A model generated the notes under the pieces. That model saw nothing but the letters and a program-made list of their open reading frames with translations. It was not told the DNA's origin and did no database searches. Positions 35,999 through 43,981 of a DNA stretch of 64,000 nt are shown here, in pieces (position 1 is the stretch's first letter; every line of letters starts with the position of its first letter). Location of the stretch: NCBI GenBank assembly GCA_965202675.1, contig OZ241842.1, positions 62,001 through 126,000 of the forward strand, written 5' to 3'. Made by a program: the position numbers and the translations under genes. The DNA comes from CATQHD01 sp965202675. Its GTDB lineage: Bacteria; Actinomycetota; Acidimicrobiia; Spongiisociales; Spongiisociaceae.

Positions 35999-36873
35999 GG
36001 CACCAGCTGCCCGATGGGGAGCACCAGGATGTCCCGCCCGCCCGCTTCCTTGAGGCGGGGCAGCAGGTTCCACACCTCGTCGCGCTCTACCACCGAGTGG
36101 ACGGCCGCCATCCCCTCCTCGGCCAGCGGGACGACGGTGGGCGCTTCGAGGCCGGGTATCAGGCCGGTGATCTCGTCCAACGAGTCCAGAGGGGCGTTGA
36201 GCAGCAGATAACGGCGGCGGCGGCCCGCCACCACCGATTCGAGGGCGGTGCGCACGGCGAAGGCTTCCGACGAGCCCGGAACGTCCGCCGGCCTGGTGTT
36301 TCCCCCCACCAGGACCGCCTCGCTTTCGAGGATCGTGAGCACCGGGCGGAGGCCGTTGACCATCAGGGTGCTCCCGGTCGACACCAGATCGGCCACCGCG
36401 TCGGCCACCCCCAGCTTGGGCGCCACCTCCACCGATCCCCGCATGGTCACCACATCCACCTCCACCTGCCGCTCTTCGAAGTACCGGGCGGTGAGGTTGG
36501 GGTGTGAGGTGGCGATGCGCAGCCCGGCGAAGTCCTCGGCCTGCTCCGATTCCGACTGGGCGGGAACCGCTGCGGCCAGCGTGCAGCGTCCGAACCCGAG
36601 CGGCAGCAGCTCTGCGGCTTCCGAACCGGAGCGGTCTGCCTCGGCCAGGAGGTCCCGGCCGGTGATTCCCAGACCGGCCGCCCCGTCCGCGACCAGCTCC
36701 CCCACGTCCTCGGTGCGGACGAACAGCAGCTCTATCCCGGCGTTGCGCACCCTGACCGACAGGGCGCGCTCGTTCTGTTCGAAAGACAGGCCGGCTTCGC
36801 GCAGCAGCCGCAGGGAGGGTTCCCGCAGCCGGCCCTTGTTGGGGACGGCCAGACGCAGGGTTCGGTCAGGCAT
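35995..36873 (-). CDS. hisG: ATP phosphoribosyltransferase HisG (long form)
   Basis: First, feedback-controlled step of histidine synthesis. 292 residues, the long form with a C-terminal ACT-like regulatory domain (about 215-292), so it does not need HisZ. Signatures: LRLAVPNKGRLREPSLRLLREAG, ELVADGAAGLGITGRDLL, and the PRPP-binding DAVADLVSTGSTLMVNGL. The ATG at 36873 lies within the 3' end of the yerC-type gene (8-base overlap). Confidence 0.95.
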   Translation of the reverse strand: MPDRTLRLAVPNKGRLREPSLRLLREAGLSFEQNERALSVRVRNAGIELLFVRTEDVGELVADGAAGLGITGRDLLAEADRSGSEAAELLPLGFGRCTLAAAVPAQSESEQAEDFAGLRIATSHPNLTARYFEERQVEVDVVTMRGSVEVAPKLGVADAVADLVSTGSTLMVNGLRPVLTILESEAVLVGGNTRPADVPGSSEAFAVRTALESVVAGRRRRYLLLNAPLDSLDEITGLIPGLEAPTVVPLAEEGMAAVHSVVERDEVWNLLPRLKEAGGRDILVLPIGQLVP

Positions 36874-37174
36874 CGGGGTTCTCCTTGGTGCGGTCGAGGG
36901 CCAGGCGGTATCCCCCCGTTCCGTGCCTGCGCCATTCGTTGACCCGTCCGATGGTGGCGGTGGAAGTGCCGGTGCGTTCGTGTATCTCACGATAGGGTAG
37001 GCCGGTTTCCAGCAATGACGCCACCGTCCAACGGCTGGACAGCTCCTCGATCTCGGTGCGGGTGCACAGGTCGCGCAGGAAGAGCGCTACCTCGTCCACC
37101 GTCTCCAGCGCGAGGACGGCGCGGCACAGCTCATCGAGCCCGTCGCTTCTCCAGTTGTCTGCCCGGGCGGTCAT
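36866..37174 (-). CDS. TrpR-like regulator of the YerC/YecD family, first gene of the his operon
   Basis: 102-residue TrpR-superfamily DNA-binding protein: DLCTRTEIEELSSRWTVASLLETGLPYREIHERTGTSTATIGRVNEW, with the helix-turn-helix in the second half. It overlaps hisG by eight bases and leads the operon. YerC-family proteins have been proposed as histidine-responsive repressors (HisR) in Gram-positive bacteria. A perfect 16-base palindrome lies 35 bases upstream, a good candidate for its own operator. The family call is strong; the effector is inferred from the operon. Confidence 0.88.
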   Translation of the reverse strand: MTARADNWRSDGLDELCRAVLALETVDEVALFLRDLCTRTEIEELSSRWTVASLLETGLPYREIHERTGTSTATIGRVNEWRRHGTGGYRLALDRTKENPDA

Positions 37175-37208
37175 CGGCGCCCCTCTCGATCTGCGCGGCG
37201 TGGGAGCA

Positions 37209-37224
37209 AATGTATTAATACATT
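37209..37224 (-). promoter_or_regulatory. Perfect 16-bp palindrome, candidate operator of the his operon
   Basis: AATGTATTAATACATT is a perfect inverted repeat in the short gap upstream of the yerC-hisG operon. It contains a -10-like TACATT on the minus strand, so a bound protein would block the promoter. Its AT-richness stands out in GC-rich DNA. The likely binder is the TrpR-like protein encoded by the first gene. Confidence 0.7.
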
Positions 37225-37280
37225 AGCATGTTAGCCCGGTATGGTGGAAAAGGGAAACCGGACGTGCGTTGTAGAGAGGA

Positions 37281-37997
37281 TGCGCGGGATAGGGAGCCGG
37301 GAGGCGCCCCGGCGCAAGCAATCGTAGGGCGGTTCTACCGGTGAGCATGAGCCGGCAGACCGCCGCCCGGCCGGTCGCCGCGTTGGGTGGAAGAGCCGGA
37401 TGGTCTATTCGTTGGGTTATGGGCGGCGGGGGCGGGCCGGTCGGTGATGGCGGGGAGGTCGTCGGGGTTGGGCGGTACTGTCCGATGGGTGTGGGCGGCA
37501 GGCCGCCGCCCGGCCGGCCGCCGCGTTGGGTGGAAGAGCCGGGCGGTTCCGCTCGATGAGCATGGCGGCAGGGCGCTGCCCCGCCGAAGGAACGGCGAAG
37601 GCATCCCCTGTCCGTCCGACCGGAGGCCGATCTTCAAGGAGAGCGCACCGTTCGACTGTCGGTCTCCTTGCGGAACATGTCAGGCATGTCCGTTATCCGT
37701 GCATCCTCCGAACCCCCTGGTCAAGCCCCTTTCCCACCCTCGTACCCCGGCAAGAACGCGAAAAACACCGCCCCCCCGGCCCCGCTTCGCGGGCCCGGCC
37801 CCCACCGCCGCCACCAGATGTCCGGACGCGTCCGGTCAGTACCCGGCAGGGTCGCGTTCGGAAGATGATCCCTGTCTCGGTCTGCGGCGCCTGCCGACCG
37901 GAGGTGCTTTGGCTCTTCCATTAATACAGCATCGGTGTGACATAGTCAATACCCTTGTGGGCGGATCCGGCGGATTTTTTTGTCATTTCCGTGATTT
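37281..37997 (+). repeat. Dispersed non-coding repeat, copy B (long form)
   Basis: Longest copy of the family. A 5' domain (37281-37350) matches copy C at 42100-42165 (TAGGGAGCCGG ... GGTTCTACC ... GAGCAT) and contains a GAGCCG/CGGTTC pairing (37294-37299 with 37330-37335). An internal direct repeat of about 52 bases occurs at 37353-37404 and 37496-37547 (CCGCGTTGGGTGGAAGAGCC core). The 3' domain (37681-37997) matches copies A and C, with the CCCGC-TTC-GCGGG hairpin and a T-run ending at 37982. No supportable gene lies in it. It separates the his operon from hisA. Confidence 0.8.
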
Positions 37998-38052
37998 AAG
38001 GTCGGGGCGGCGCGCCGGGTGTATTGCGGACGGAGCGGGGCGGAGGACAGGC

Positions 38053-38766
38053 ATGGAGATATATCCGGCGATCGATGTCCTGGGCGGGGAGGTGGTGCGC
38101 CTGTTGCGGGGCGACTACGGGGCGGTTACCAGGTACGGGGATTCGGTCGAAGGCCAGGCGGAGGCCTGGAAGGAGGCGGGGGCGCGGTGGGTGCACGTGG
38201 TGGACCTCGACGGCGCCCGCCGGGGGCGCCCGGACCCGGAGCTCTGGCGGAAGGCGGCGGGGCGGGGGGTGTCCGTCCAGGCGGGCGGGGGGATCAGAAC
38301 GGTCGAGGATGCCGCGGCGGCCCTGGCGGGCGGGGTGGACAGGGTGATGATGGGCACCAGCGCGGTGTGGTCCCCGGAGGTGTTGGAGCAGGCCGTTGCC
38401 GCCGGCTCGCCCGAACGGTTGGCGGCCGCGGTGGATGTGCGCGACGGACGGGCCGGGGGAGAGGGCTGGCTGGAGGAGGGGCGGCGGTTCGAGCAGGTGG
38501 TGGAGGGGGCGCTGGGGGCGGGGGTGAGGATCTTCCTGGTTACTTCGATCCTGAGGGACGGCGCCATGACCGGCCCTGATCTGGAGCTGTTGGACCGGGT
38601 GCGCACCCTTGCCCCGGAAGCCGAGATAATGGCGGCGGGGGGGATAGCGGGCATGGACGACCTTCGCCGCCTGGCGGAGCGGGGGATGGACGGGGCGGTG
38701 ATCGGAAGGGCCCTCTACGAGGGCCGCATCGACCTGCGCAGGGCCCTCGAGGAGTTCAGTTTCTGA
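38053..38766 (+). CDS. hisA: Phosphoribosylformimino-5-aminoimidazole carboxamide ribotide isomerase HisA
   Basis: Fourth step of histidine synthesis, 237-residue beta/alpha barrel. Catalytic Asp in MEIYPAIDVLGGEVVRLLRGDY, phosphate-binding VSVQAGGGIRT and IMAAGGIAGMDD, the second Asp region SILRDGAMTGPD. In this organism the same protein may also serve as PriA (tryptophan synthesis), as in many actinomycetes; the sequence by eye does not decide this. It lies apart from the other his genes, just after repeat copy B, and its last 52 bases overlap the convergent ligase gene. Confidence 0.93.
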   Translation: MEIYPAIDVLGGEVVRLLRGDYGAVTRYGDSVEGQAEAWKEAGARWVHVVDLDGARRGRPDPELWRKAAGRGVSVQAGGGIRTVEDAAAALAGGVDRVMMGTSAVWSPEVLEQAVAAGSPERLAAAVDVRDGRAGGEGWLEEGRRFEQVVEGALGAGVRIFLVTSILRDGAMTGPDLELLDRVRTLAPEAEIMAAGGIAGMDDLRRLAERGMDGAVIGRALYEGRIDLRRALEEFSF

Positions 38767-39914
38767 AGCCGGTCCTCCTCCAGGTGCCCGGTGAGGGTGT
38801 CTTCGATCAGGGCGTTCACCACCTCCGCCAGCGCTTCCGGGGGGTCGGCGCCGGCCTCGACCGCGTCTTTGTAGACCGCCAGCTGACGGTCGGCGGAGGT
38901 TCCCCTCTCGCAGATGGTGCGGATGTGCCGCACTTCTTTCGTGCAGCCCAGGGCTTCGGCGTCCGGGGCCACCAGCTCGACCAGCTCCTCGACCAGCTCC
39001 GCGAACGGCACCAGGATGCCTTTTCCGAAGTCGACCAGCTCGCCCTTCACCCCGTAGCGCTGCGCCCGCCAGGCGTTCTCCGACACCAAAAAGTTGGAAT
39101 AGGTGCGCCATTTCTGGTTGTCGGAGCGCAGCCGCCACAGCATCCGCAGCAGGCAGACGTACAGGGCGGCGATGGCCGCCACGTCGTCCATTCTGGTGGG
39201 AAGGTCGGTGGCGCGCATCTCCAGGGTCGGGTAACGGCCCGAAGGCCGGATGTCCCACCATATCTTGGAGGAATCCTCGATGAGGCCCGCCGACACCAGC
39301 ACTTCCACATGCCGCTCGTATTCGGTCCATGAGCTGAACGGTTCGGGCAGGCCGGTGCGGGGCAGCGTGGTCATCACCGAAGGCCGGTAGCTCTTGAGGC
39401 CGGTGTCCCTTCCCTCCCAGAACGGGGAAGAAGTGGACAGGGCCAGCAGGTGGGGCAGGAAATAGGTGATCTGGCCCATCAGGTCGATGCGCAGGTCGGG
39501 GTCCTCGATGCCGACGTGGACATGCATCCCGGAGATGACCAGGCGGCGTATCACCCCCTGGAGGTCCTCGGCGATGGCCTGGTAACGGGGGGCGGCGGTT
39601 ACCTGCTGGCGCTCCCAGCGGGCGTAGGGGTGGGTGGAAACCGCGATGGGGGCCAGCCCGTACTCGTTGGCGGCCTCGGCCACCGCCAGCCGCAGCAGGC
39701 CGATCTCGGCGCGCAGGTCCTGGATGTTCGCACAGACGGTGGTGCCGATCTCGATCTGCGAGGAGAAGAACTCGGGGCTGACCAAGCCGTAGCGGAGGTC
39801 CTCGACTTTTTCCATCAGCCCCTGGGGCTGGGAGCGGACCAGAGCCCCGGTTTCGATCTCCACCAGCAGGTATTCTTCTTCGACGCCCAGCGTCCAGGCC
39901 GGTTCCACGATCAT
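38715..39914 (-). CDS. Carboxylate-amine ligase, glutamate-cysteine ligase type 2 family (YbdK-like)
   Basis: 399 residues. The N-terminal LGVEEEYLLVEIETGALV with the metal-binding Glu cluster and GMHVHVGIEDPDLRIDLM, RPSGRYPTLEMRATDLPTRMDDVAA and ENAWRAQRYG are GCS2/YbdK signatures. Such enzymes join glutamate to cysteine or another amine; in actinomycetes they can serve ergothioneine or other thiol pathways, so the substrate is not fixed. The start overlaps the SpoU gene stop (ATGA). The 3' end overlaps hisA by 52 bases on the opposite strand. Confidence 0.87.
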   Translation of the reverse strand: MIVEPAWTLGVEEEYLLVEIETGALVRSQPQGLMEKVEDLRYGLVSPEFFSSQIEIGTTVCANIQDLRAEIGLLRLAVAEAANEYGLAPIAVSTHPYARWERQQVTAAPRYQAIAEDLQGVIRRLVISGMHVHVGIEDPDLRIDLMGQITYFLPHLLALSTSSPFWEGRDTGLKSYRPSVMTTLPRTGLPEPFSSWTEYERHVEVLVSAGLIEDSSKIWWDIRPSGRYPTLEMRATDLPTRMDDVAAIAALYVCLLRMLWRLRSDNQKWRTYSNFLVSENAWRAQRYGVKGELVDFGKGILVPFAELVEELVELVAPDAEALGCTKEVRHIRTICERGTSADRQLAVYKDAVEAGADPPEALAEVVNALIEDTLTGHLEEDRLQKLNSSRALRRSMRPS

Positions 39915-40747
39915 GCCCCGATCATAGTCGGGTGTGGATCTTTTCGGCGGGCGGCGCGCTGGCGCACCGCCTCGAACAGGACCACCGCCGCCGCCGCGGC
40001 CGCGTTGAGGGAGTCGGCGGCGCCGGCCATGGGGATGCGGGCGGTCCGATGGCGTCCGTCCAGCCAGGGTCCGCTCAGGCCGTACTGTTCCGAGCCCACC
40101 ACCACCGCCGCCGGGCCGGTCAGGTCGACCTCCCAGTGGGGGGCGGCGGCCGCCGGGGAGGTGACCACCGGGCGGACGCCCCGGCTGTCCAGCCACTCGA
40201 TTGCCTCGAGGGAGGAGGAGACGGCCAGGGGGACGGTGAACAGGGATCCGAGCGAGGCGCGCACCGCGTTGGGGTTGAAGGGGTCGGTGTCGGGGTCGGC
40301 CGCCACCACCGCCGCCGCTCCGGCCGCGTCGGCGGTGCGGAGCATCGTTCCGAGGTTGCCGGGTTTCTCGATCCCTTCGGCCACCAGCAGCAGCGGCTGC
40401 TCGGGCAGTTCCAGCCGCGAGAGCCGGGTGTCGAACACGGGCGCCACCGCCAGGAGGCCCTCCGGCCGGTCGCGGTAGGCGGCTTTGCGGAACGGGCCGG
40501 CGGCCAGGTCGAGGCGGCGGGCCCCGGACGCCTCGATCCGGGCGGCGAGCGCCGGTTCGTTCGACCCCAGGAATAGTTCCTCGCACACGTACAGCTCATC
40601 GATCGGCACTCCGGCCTCGGCCGCTTTGGTCAGCTCGCGGAACCCTTCGATGATGAACACCCCCTCCCGATCGCGGCGGCGGCGGTTCCGCAGCTTGACC
40701 AGCCGCTTTACCTTCGGGTTGGCCGGGGAGGTAACGGCGGGGTCCAT
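39911..40747 (-). CDS. SpoU/TrmH-family RNA 2'-O-methyltransferase
   Basis: 278 residues. N-terminal substrate-binding domain (SPANPKVKRLVKLRNRRRRDREGVFIIEGFREL), then the SPOUT knot: LLLVAEGIEKPGNLGTMLRTADAAGAAAVV (motif 1), AVVVGSEQYGLSGPWLD (motif 2) and IPMAGAADSLNAAAAAAVVLFE (motif 3). The N-terminal domain resembles the 23S rRNA methyltransferases of the RlmB/TsnR group. Middle gene of a three-gene operon: its start overlaps the nitroreductase stop by one base, and its stop overlaps the ligase start. Confidence 0.9.
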   Translation of the reverse strand: MDPAVTSPANPKVKRLVKLRNRRRRDREGVFIIEGFRELTKAAEAGVPIDELYVCEELFLGSNEPALAARIEASGARRLDLAAGPFRKAAYRDRPEGLLAVAPVFDTRLSRLELPEQPLLLVAEGIEKPGNLGTMLRTADAAGAAAVVAADPDTDPFNPNAVRASLGSLFTVPLAVSSSLEAIEWLDSRGVRPVVTSPAAAAPHWEVDLTGPAAVVVGSEQYGLSGPWLDGRHRTARIPMAGAADSLNAAAAAAVVLFEAVRQRAARRKDPHPTMIGA

Positions 40748-41343
40748 CACCACCGCTCCCGGCGGATGGCCTCGGCGGCTGCGCGGCGCGGGCGGACGGC
40801 CGGAGAGCCCGCGGGTTGGCCGCAGGCGGGTAGTCCGACGGTCACCACCCCCACCGGCCGGTGGTCTTCGGGGATGCCCAGCAGGCCGGCCAGGCCGGGC
40901 ACCGCGTGGGCGCCGAGGAAACCGGCCCCGAGGCCCTCGTCCACCGCCGCCAGCAGCAGGTTCTGGAGGACCGCCCCGGCGTCCACCCACCAGTAGGGGA
41001 CGGGCCAGCCGCCGCGTCCCGCCAGGCGCGACGCCGACTTGTCGGGTTCTCGATAGCGGGACCGGTAGGCCTGCTTCGAGGTGCATACGACGATGTGCAC
41101 CGGCGCCCGGCTCAGCCAGGGGGCGGACCCCCGGTTCACGTAGTCGGGCTCTCCGGCCAGGCGGGCGATCCCCCGGCGGGTGTCCGGGTCGGTTACCACC
41201 ACCAGGGTCTGGCCCTGGACGAACCCGGCGCTGGGGGTCCGCAGGCCTGCCGCCGCTATCCGGTCGATCACGGCCTGGCCGACCGGGCGGTCCTCGTAGC
41301 TGCGGACCATACGCCGCCGGGCGATCACCTCGCCGAACTCCAT
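40747..41343 (-). CDS. Nitroreductase-family flavoprotein
   Basis: 198 residues. FMN-binding features of the family: ARRRMVRSYEDRPVGQAVIDRIAAAGLRTPSAGF at the N-terminus, WWVDAGAVLQNLLLAAVDEGLGAGFLG in the middle and GVVTVGLPA near the end. Reduces nitro compounds, quinones or unsaturated bonds; the substrate is unknown. First gene of the operon with the RNA methyltransferase and ligase. TACCGT (41351-41356) lies seven bases before the ATG, which suggests a leaderless transcript. Confidence 0.9.
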   Translation of the reverse strand: MEFGEVIARRRMVRSYEDRPVGQAVIDRIAAAGLRTPSAGFVQGQTLVVVTDPDTRRGIARLAGEPDYVNRGSAPWLSRAPVHIVVCTSKQAYRSRYREPDKSASRLAGRGGWPVPYWWVDAGAVLQNLLLAAVDEGLGAGFLGAHAVPGLAGLLGIPEDHRPVGVVTVGLPACGQPAGSPAVRPRRAAAEAIRRERW

Positions 41344-41435
41344 ACTGCCGACGGTAGCGCAAGCACCGCCGCCCGGTTATTCCGACCGGCGGTAGTAGGC
41401 TGATGAAGCGCGATGCACCGGGGAGGTTGCTCCAT

Positions 41436-41672
41436 ATGCTGTCCATGGACGTTCGCCGATTGTCGGTATCCAGCGCCTTCTGGAGTGGCGCCGCCCAGGT
41501 CTTCGATATGTTCGGTCTGCCCAATGAGCACCTGTTGACCGACCCGGCGGCTGCCGCCAGGGCCGACCGGCAGGCTCTGGCCGACGACTGGAAAGCGGTG
41601 TCCGGCGACCTGGCCGTTGCGTGGAAGATGCTGAAGCCCGAGTTGGACGCCGAGCGTGCCGGAGCCCGGTGA
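41436..41672 (+). CDS. Small hypothetical protein
   Basis: 78 residues (MLSMDVRRLSVSSAFWSGAA...), not recognised. The sequence is soluble-looking, with Ala/Asp-rich helices and the end DDWKAVSGDLAVAWKMLKPELDAERAGAR. GGGAGG at 41421-41426 is nine bases before the chosen ATG; an upstream ATG at 41403 in frame would add eleven residues. It lies alone between the divergent nitroreductase and the acquired segment before repeat C. Confidence 0.45.
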   Translation: MLSMDVRRLSVSSAFWSGAAQVFDMFGLPNEHLLTDPAAAARADRQALADDWKAVSGDLAVAWKMLKPELDAERAGAR

Positions 41673-41847
41673 GTGGACAGTGAACGAACAAGACGACGCT
41701 GTGGTATTTGTAGGCTGGTGGAGCGAAACGACCGAACCATCTCGACCGTCGGGGATATTAGAGTGCGGCAGGTCAGATTTCTAGTCGGCAATACTGCCGG
41801 GAGGGCGCGACTCCGGAGCATTATGGGAGAGAAAGGAGGTGATGCTT

Positions 41848-42078
41848 ATGGCTTTAATCCAGATAGGAGCAAGCGCAATAGCGGCTTTGCTCCTACAGAC
41901 GCTATCAGCGTACGACGGTATAGTTGCCGTCGTGGAAATGCTATCAGTTACCATCTACTTACTTATCCGTTGTCTCCGGGGTCGGCTCTGCCTCGGGTCG
42001 ACCAATGAAAGGCTCAGGTTGCCGCTCAGGCTATCTTGGACCCAGCAGGCTCTGGTAGAAACATCCAATATTCTGTAG
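41848..42078 (+). CDS. Possible small membrane protein
   Basis: 76 residues. The first 45 are hydrophobic (ALIQIGASAIAALLLQTL, then GIVAVVEMLSVTIYLLIRCL), giving two probable membrane segments, and the rest is basic and polar. The main support is a near-perfect ribosome site AAAGGAGGTGAT (41832-41843) just before the ATG, the same form as before the acquired type IIG gene. Composition is less GC-rich than the core genes. Could be a small toxin or phage-type peptide, or a chance frame; no family was recognised. Confidence 0.4.
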   Translation: MALIQIGASAIAALLLQTLSAYDGIVAVVEMLSVTIYLLIRCLRGRLCLGSTNERLRLPLRLSWTQQALVETSNIL

Positions 42079-42099
42079 ATGAAAGGTCCTTTAGAACGT

Positions 42100-42578
42100 G
42101 CGCGAATAGGGAGCCGGAAGGTGTCCTGGCACAAGTAACTGTTGGATGGGTTCTACCCGATGAGCATATGCGGCAGGGCACTGCACCCGCCGACGGAACG
42201 GCGAAGGCATCCCCATCCGAGCATCCTCTTACACTCGGTCGTCTTACAGAGAAAAGCACCGACACCGCGCAGGCCCGAACCCTTTTTACTGCGAACCCCC
42301 TGGTCAAGCCCCTGCCCCGCCCCAAGACCCCGGCAAGAACGCGAAAAACGCCGCCCCCGCGCCCCACCTTGCGGGCCCGCCCCCGCGGCCGCCACCTTGG
42401 ATCCGGACGCGGTCGGTCAGTATCCCGGAGGATCGCGTTCGGAGATGATCCCTGTCTCGGTCTGCGGCGCCTGCGGACCGGAGGTGCTTGCGGCTCTTCC
42501 ATTGATACAGCATCGGTGCGACAAGGTCAATACCCTTGTGGGCGGATCTGACGGGTTTTTTTTGTCACTTCCATGATT
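42100..42578 (+). repeat. Dispersed non-coding repeat, copy C
   Basis: Has both domains: the 5' domain (42100-42200) matching copy B, with GAGCC (42111-42115) able to pair with GGTTC (42149-42153), GACGGAACGGCGAAGGCATCC shared with B, and the 3' domain (42294-42578) matching A and B, ending in a T8 run (42556-42563) and CATGATTT. It lies between the small membrane ORF and the convergent pntB stop. I see no gene in it. Confidence 0.8.
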
Positions 42579-42610
42579 TTTTTGGTGTGATGCTTGCCGC
42601 TTCTTGTTTC

Positions 42611-43981
42611 TCAGACCTCCATTATCCTCTTGGCCAGGTCGTCGAGGGCGGCTTTGGCGTCGGCGAACAACATCAGGGTCGAGTCCATGTAGAACAGGGG
42701 GTTGTCGATGCCGGCGAAGCCGGGGGAGAGGCTGCGCTTGATGACGATGGTGGTGGCGGCCCGGTCGACGTCGAGGATCGGCATCCCGTAGATGGGCGAA
42801 GATTCGTCGTCCCGGGCGGCGGGGTTCACCACGTCGTTGGCGCCCACCACCAGCGCCACATCGGTGCGGGGGAAGTCGTTGTTGATTTCGTCGAGGTCGA
42901 GCAGCTGGTCGTAGGGGATGTCGGCTTCGGCGAGGAGTACGTTCATGTGGCCGGGCATCCGTCCGGCCACCGGATGGATGGCGTACCGGACCTCGACTCC
43001 CCGTTCCTCCAGCCGGTCGGACAGATCCCTTGCCCCGTATTGGGCCTGGGCCACCGCCAGCCCGTAGCCCGGCACCACGATCACCGACTGGGCGTAGGCG
43101 AGGGTGACGGCGGCGTCGCGTACGGTCGCCCTCCGCACCACGCCGCCCCCGGCCTCTCCCGGCCCCGTCCCGTCGTCCACTCCGAAGCCGGAGAACAACA
43201 CGTTGGCCAACGAACGGTTCATGGCCCTCGACATGATGGTCGTGAGCACCAGGCCGGACGCCCCCACCAGGGCGCCGGAGATGATGAGGGCGCTGGACTC
43301 GATCACGAACCCGGTCGAGGCGGCGGCGATGCCGGACATCGAATTGAGGAAGGCGACTATCACCGGCATGTCGGCGCCTCCGACCGGCAGGGTGCGGGTT
43401 ACACCGAACAGGCCGGCCAAGCCGACCGAGGCCCAGAGGGCGGCCGGTTCCCCGGCGGCGGCCATCCAGGCCCCCAGCCCGACTATCGCCGCCGCCAGCA
43501 CCACGTCCAGCGCCATTTGGCCTTTGACCATCAGGGGGCGGCCCGGGATCAGGCCCTGCAGCTTCCCGAACGCCACGAAGCTCCCGGTGAAGGTGGCTAT
43601 GCCCACCACAGTGGAGACGGCGATGGTTACCCCGGCGCCCGGGGTGAGCTGATCTACGGAGAGGAACTCCGCCGCCGCCACCATACCCGAGGCGGCCCCG
43701 CCGAACCCGTTGAAGGCCGCCACCAGCTGCGGCATCCCGGTCATCGCCACCTTGCGGGCCAGCGCCGCCCCCACCCCGCCCCCGACCAGCAGTCCGGCGA
43801 TGATGGCCGTGTAGTCGACGATTTCCGAGTTGAGCAGGGTGACGATTACCGCCAACAGCATGCCGACCGAGGCCATCGTGTTTCCCGACCGGGCGGAGGC
43901 GGGCGAGCTGAGCCGCTTGAGCCCGAAGATGAACAGGGAGGCGGCGGCCAGATACAGGACCGAGGCCAGTACCTCGTTCAC
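42611..43981 (-). CDS. pntB: NAD(P) transhydrogenase beta subunit PntB
   Basis: Proton-translocating transhydrogenase, NADP-binding subunit, 456 residues. About nine N-terminal membrane segments including GLLVGGGVGAALARKVAMTGMPQLVAAFNGFGGAAS, then the soluble dIII domain with SVIVVPGYGLAVAQAQ, HPVAGRMPGHMNVLLAEA, VGANDVVNPAA, IYGMPILDVD and IKRSLSPGFAGIDNPLFY. The start overlaps the small subunit stop (ATGA). Confidence 0.96.
   Translation of the reverse strand: MNEVLASVLYLAAASLFIFGLKRLSSPASARSGNTMASVGMLLAVIVTLLNSEIVDYTAIIAGLLVGGGVGAALARKVAMTGMPQLVAAFNGFGGAASGMVAAAEFLSVDQLTPGAGVTIAVSTVVGIATFTGSFVAFGKLQGLIPGRPLMVKGQMALDVVLAAAIVGLGAWMAAAGEPAALWASVGLAGLFGVTRTLPVGGADMPVIVAFLNSMSGIAAASTGFVIESSALIISGALVGASGLVLTTIMSRAMNRSLANVLFSGFGVDDGTGPGEAGGGVVRRATVRDAAVTLAYAQSVIVVPGYGLAVAQAQYGARDLSDRLEERGVEVRYAIHPVAGRMPGHMNVLLAEADIPYDQLLDLDEINNDFPRTDVALVVGANDVVNPAARDDESSPIYGMPILDVDRAATTIVIKRSLSPGFAGIDNPLFYMDSTLMLFADAKAALDDLAKRIMEV

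Noticed and set aside
37281..37340. Group II intron domain V in repeat copies B and C
   Set aside because: The GAGCC...GGTTC pairing is suggestive, but the length, loop and missing reverse transcriptase do not fit; left as an unassigned structured repeat.
37387..38052. Upstream extension of hisA through repeat copy B
   Set aside because: Open only because of composition; HisA proteins begin at the MEIYPAIDV strand, and the upstream part is repeat DNA.
30164..42502. Short minus-strand frames beginning EPQAPPVR in the dispersed repeats
   Set aside because: They look conserved between copies A and C, but one-base indels shift the frame in B and within A, as expected for a repeated non-coding sequence.
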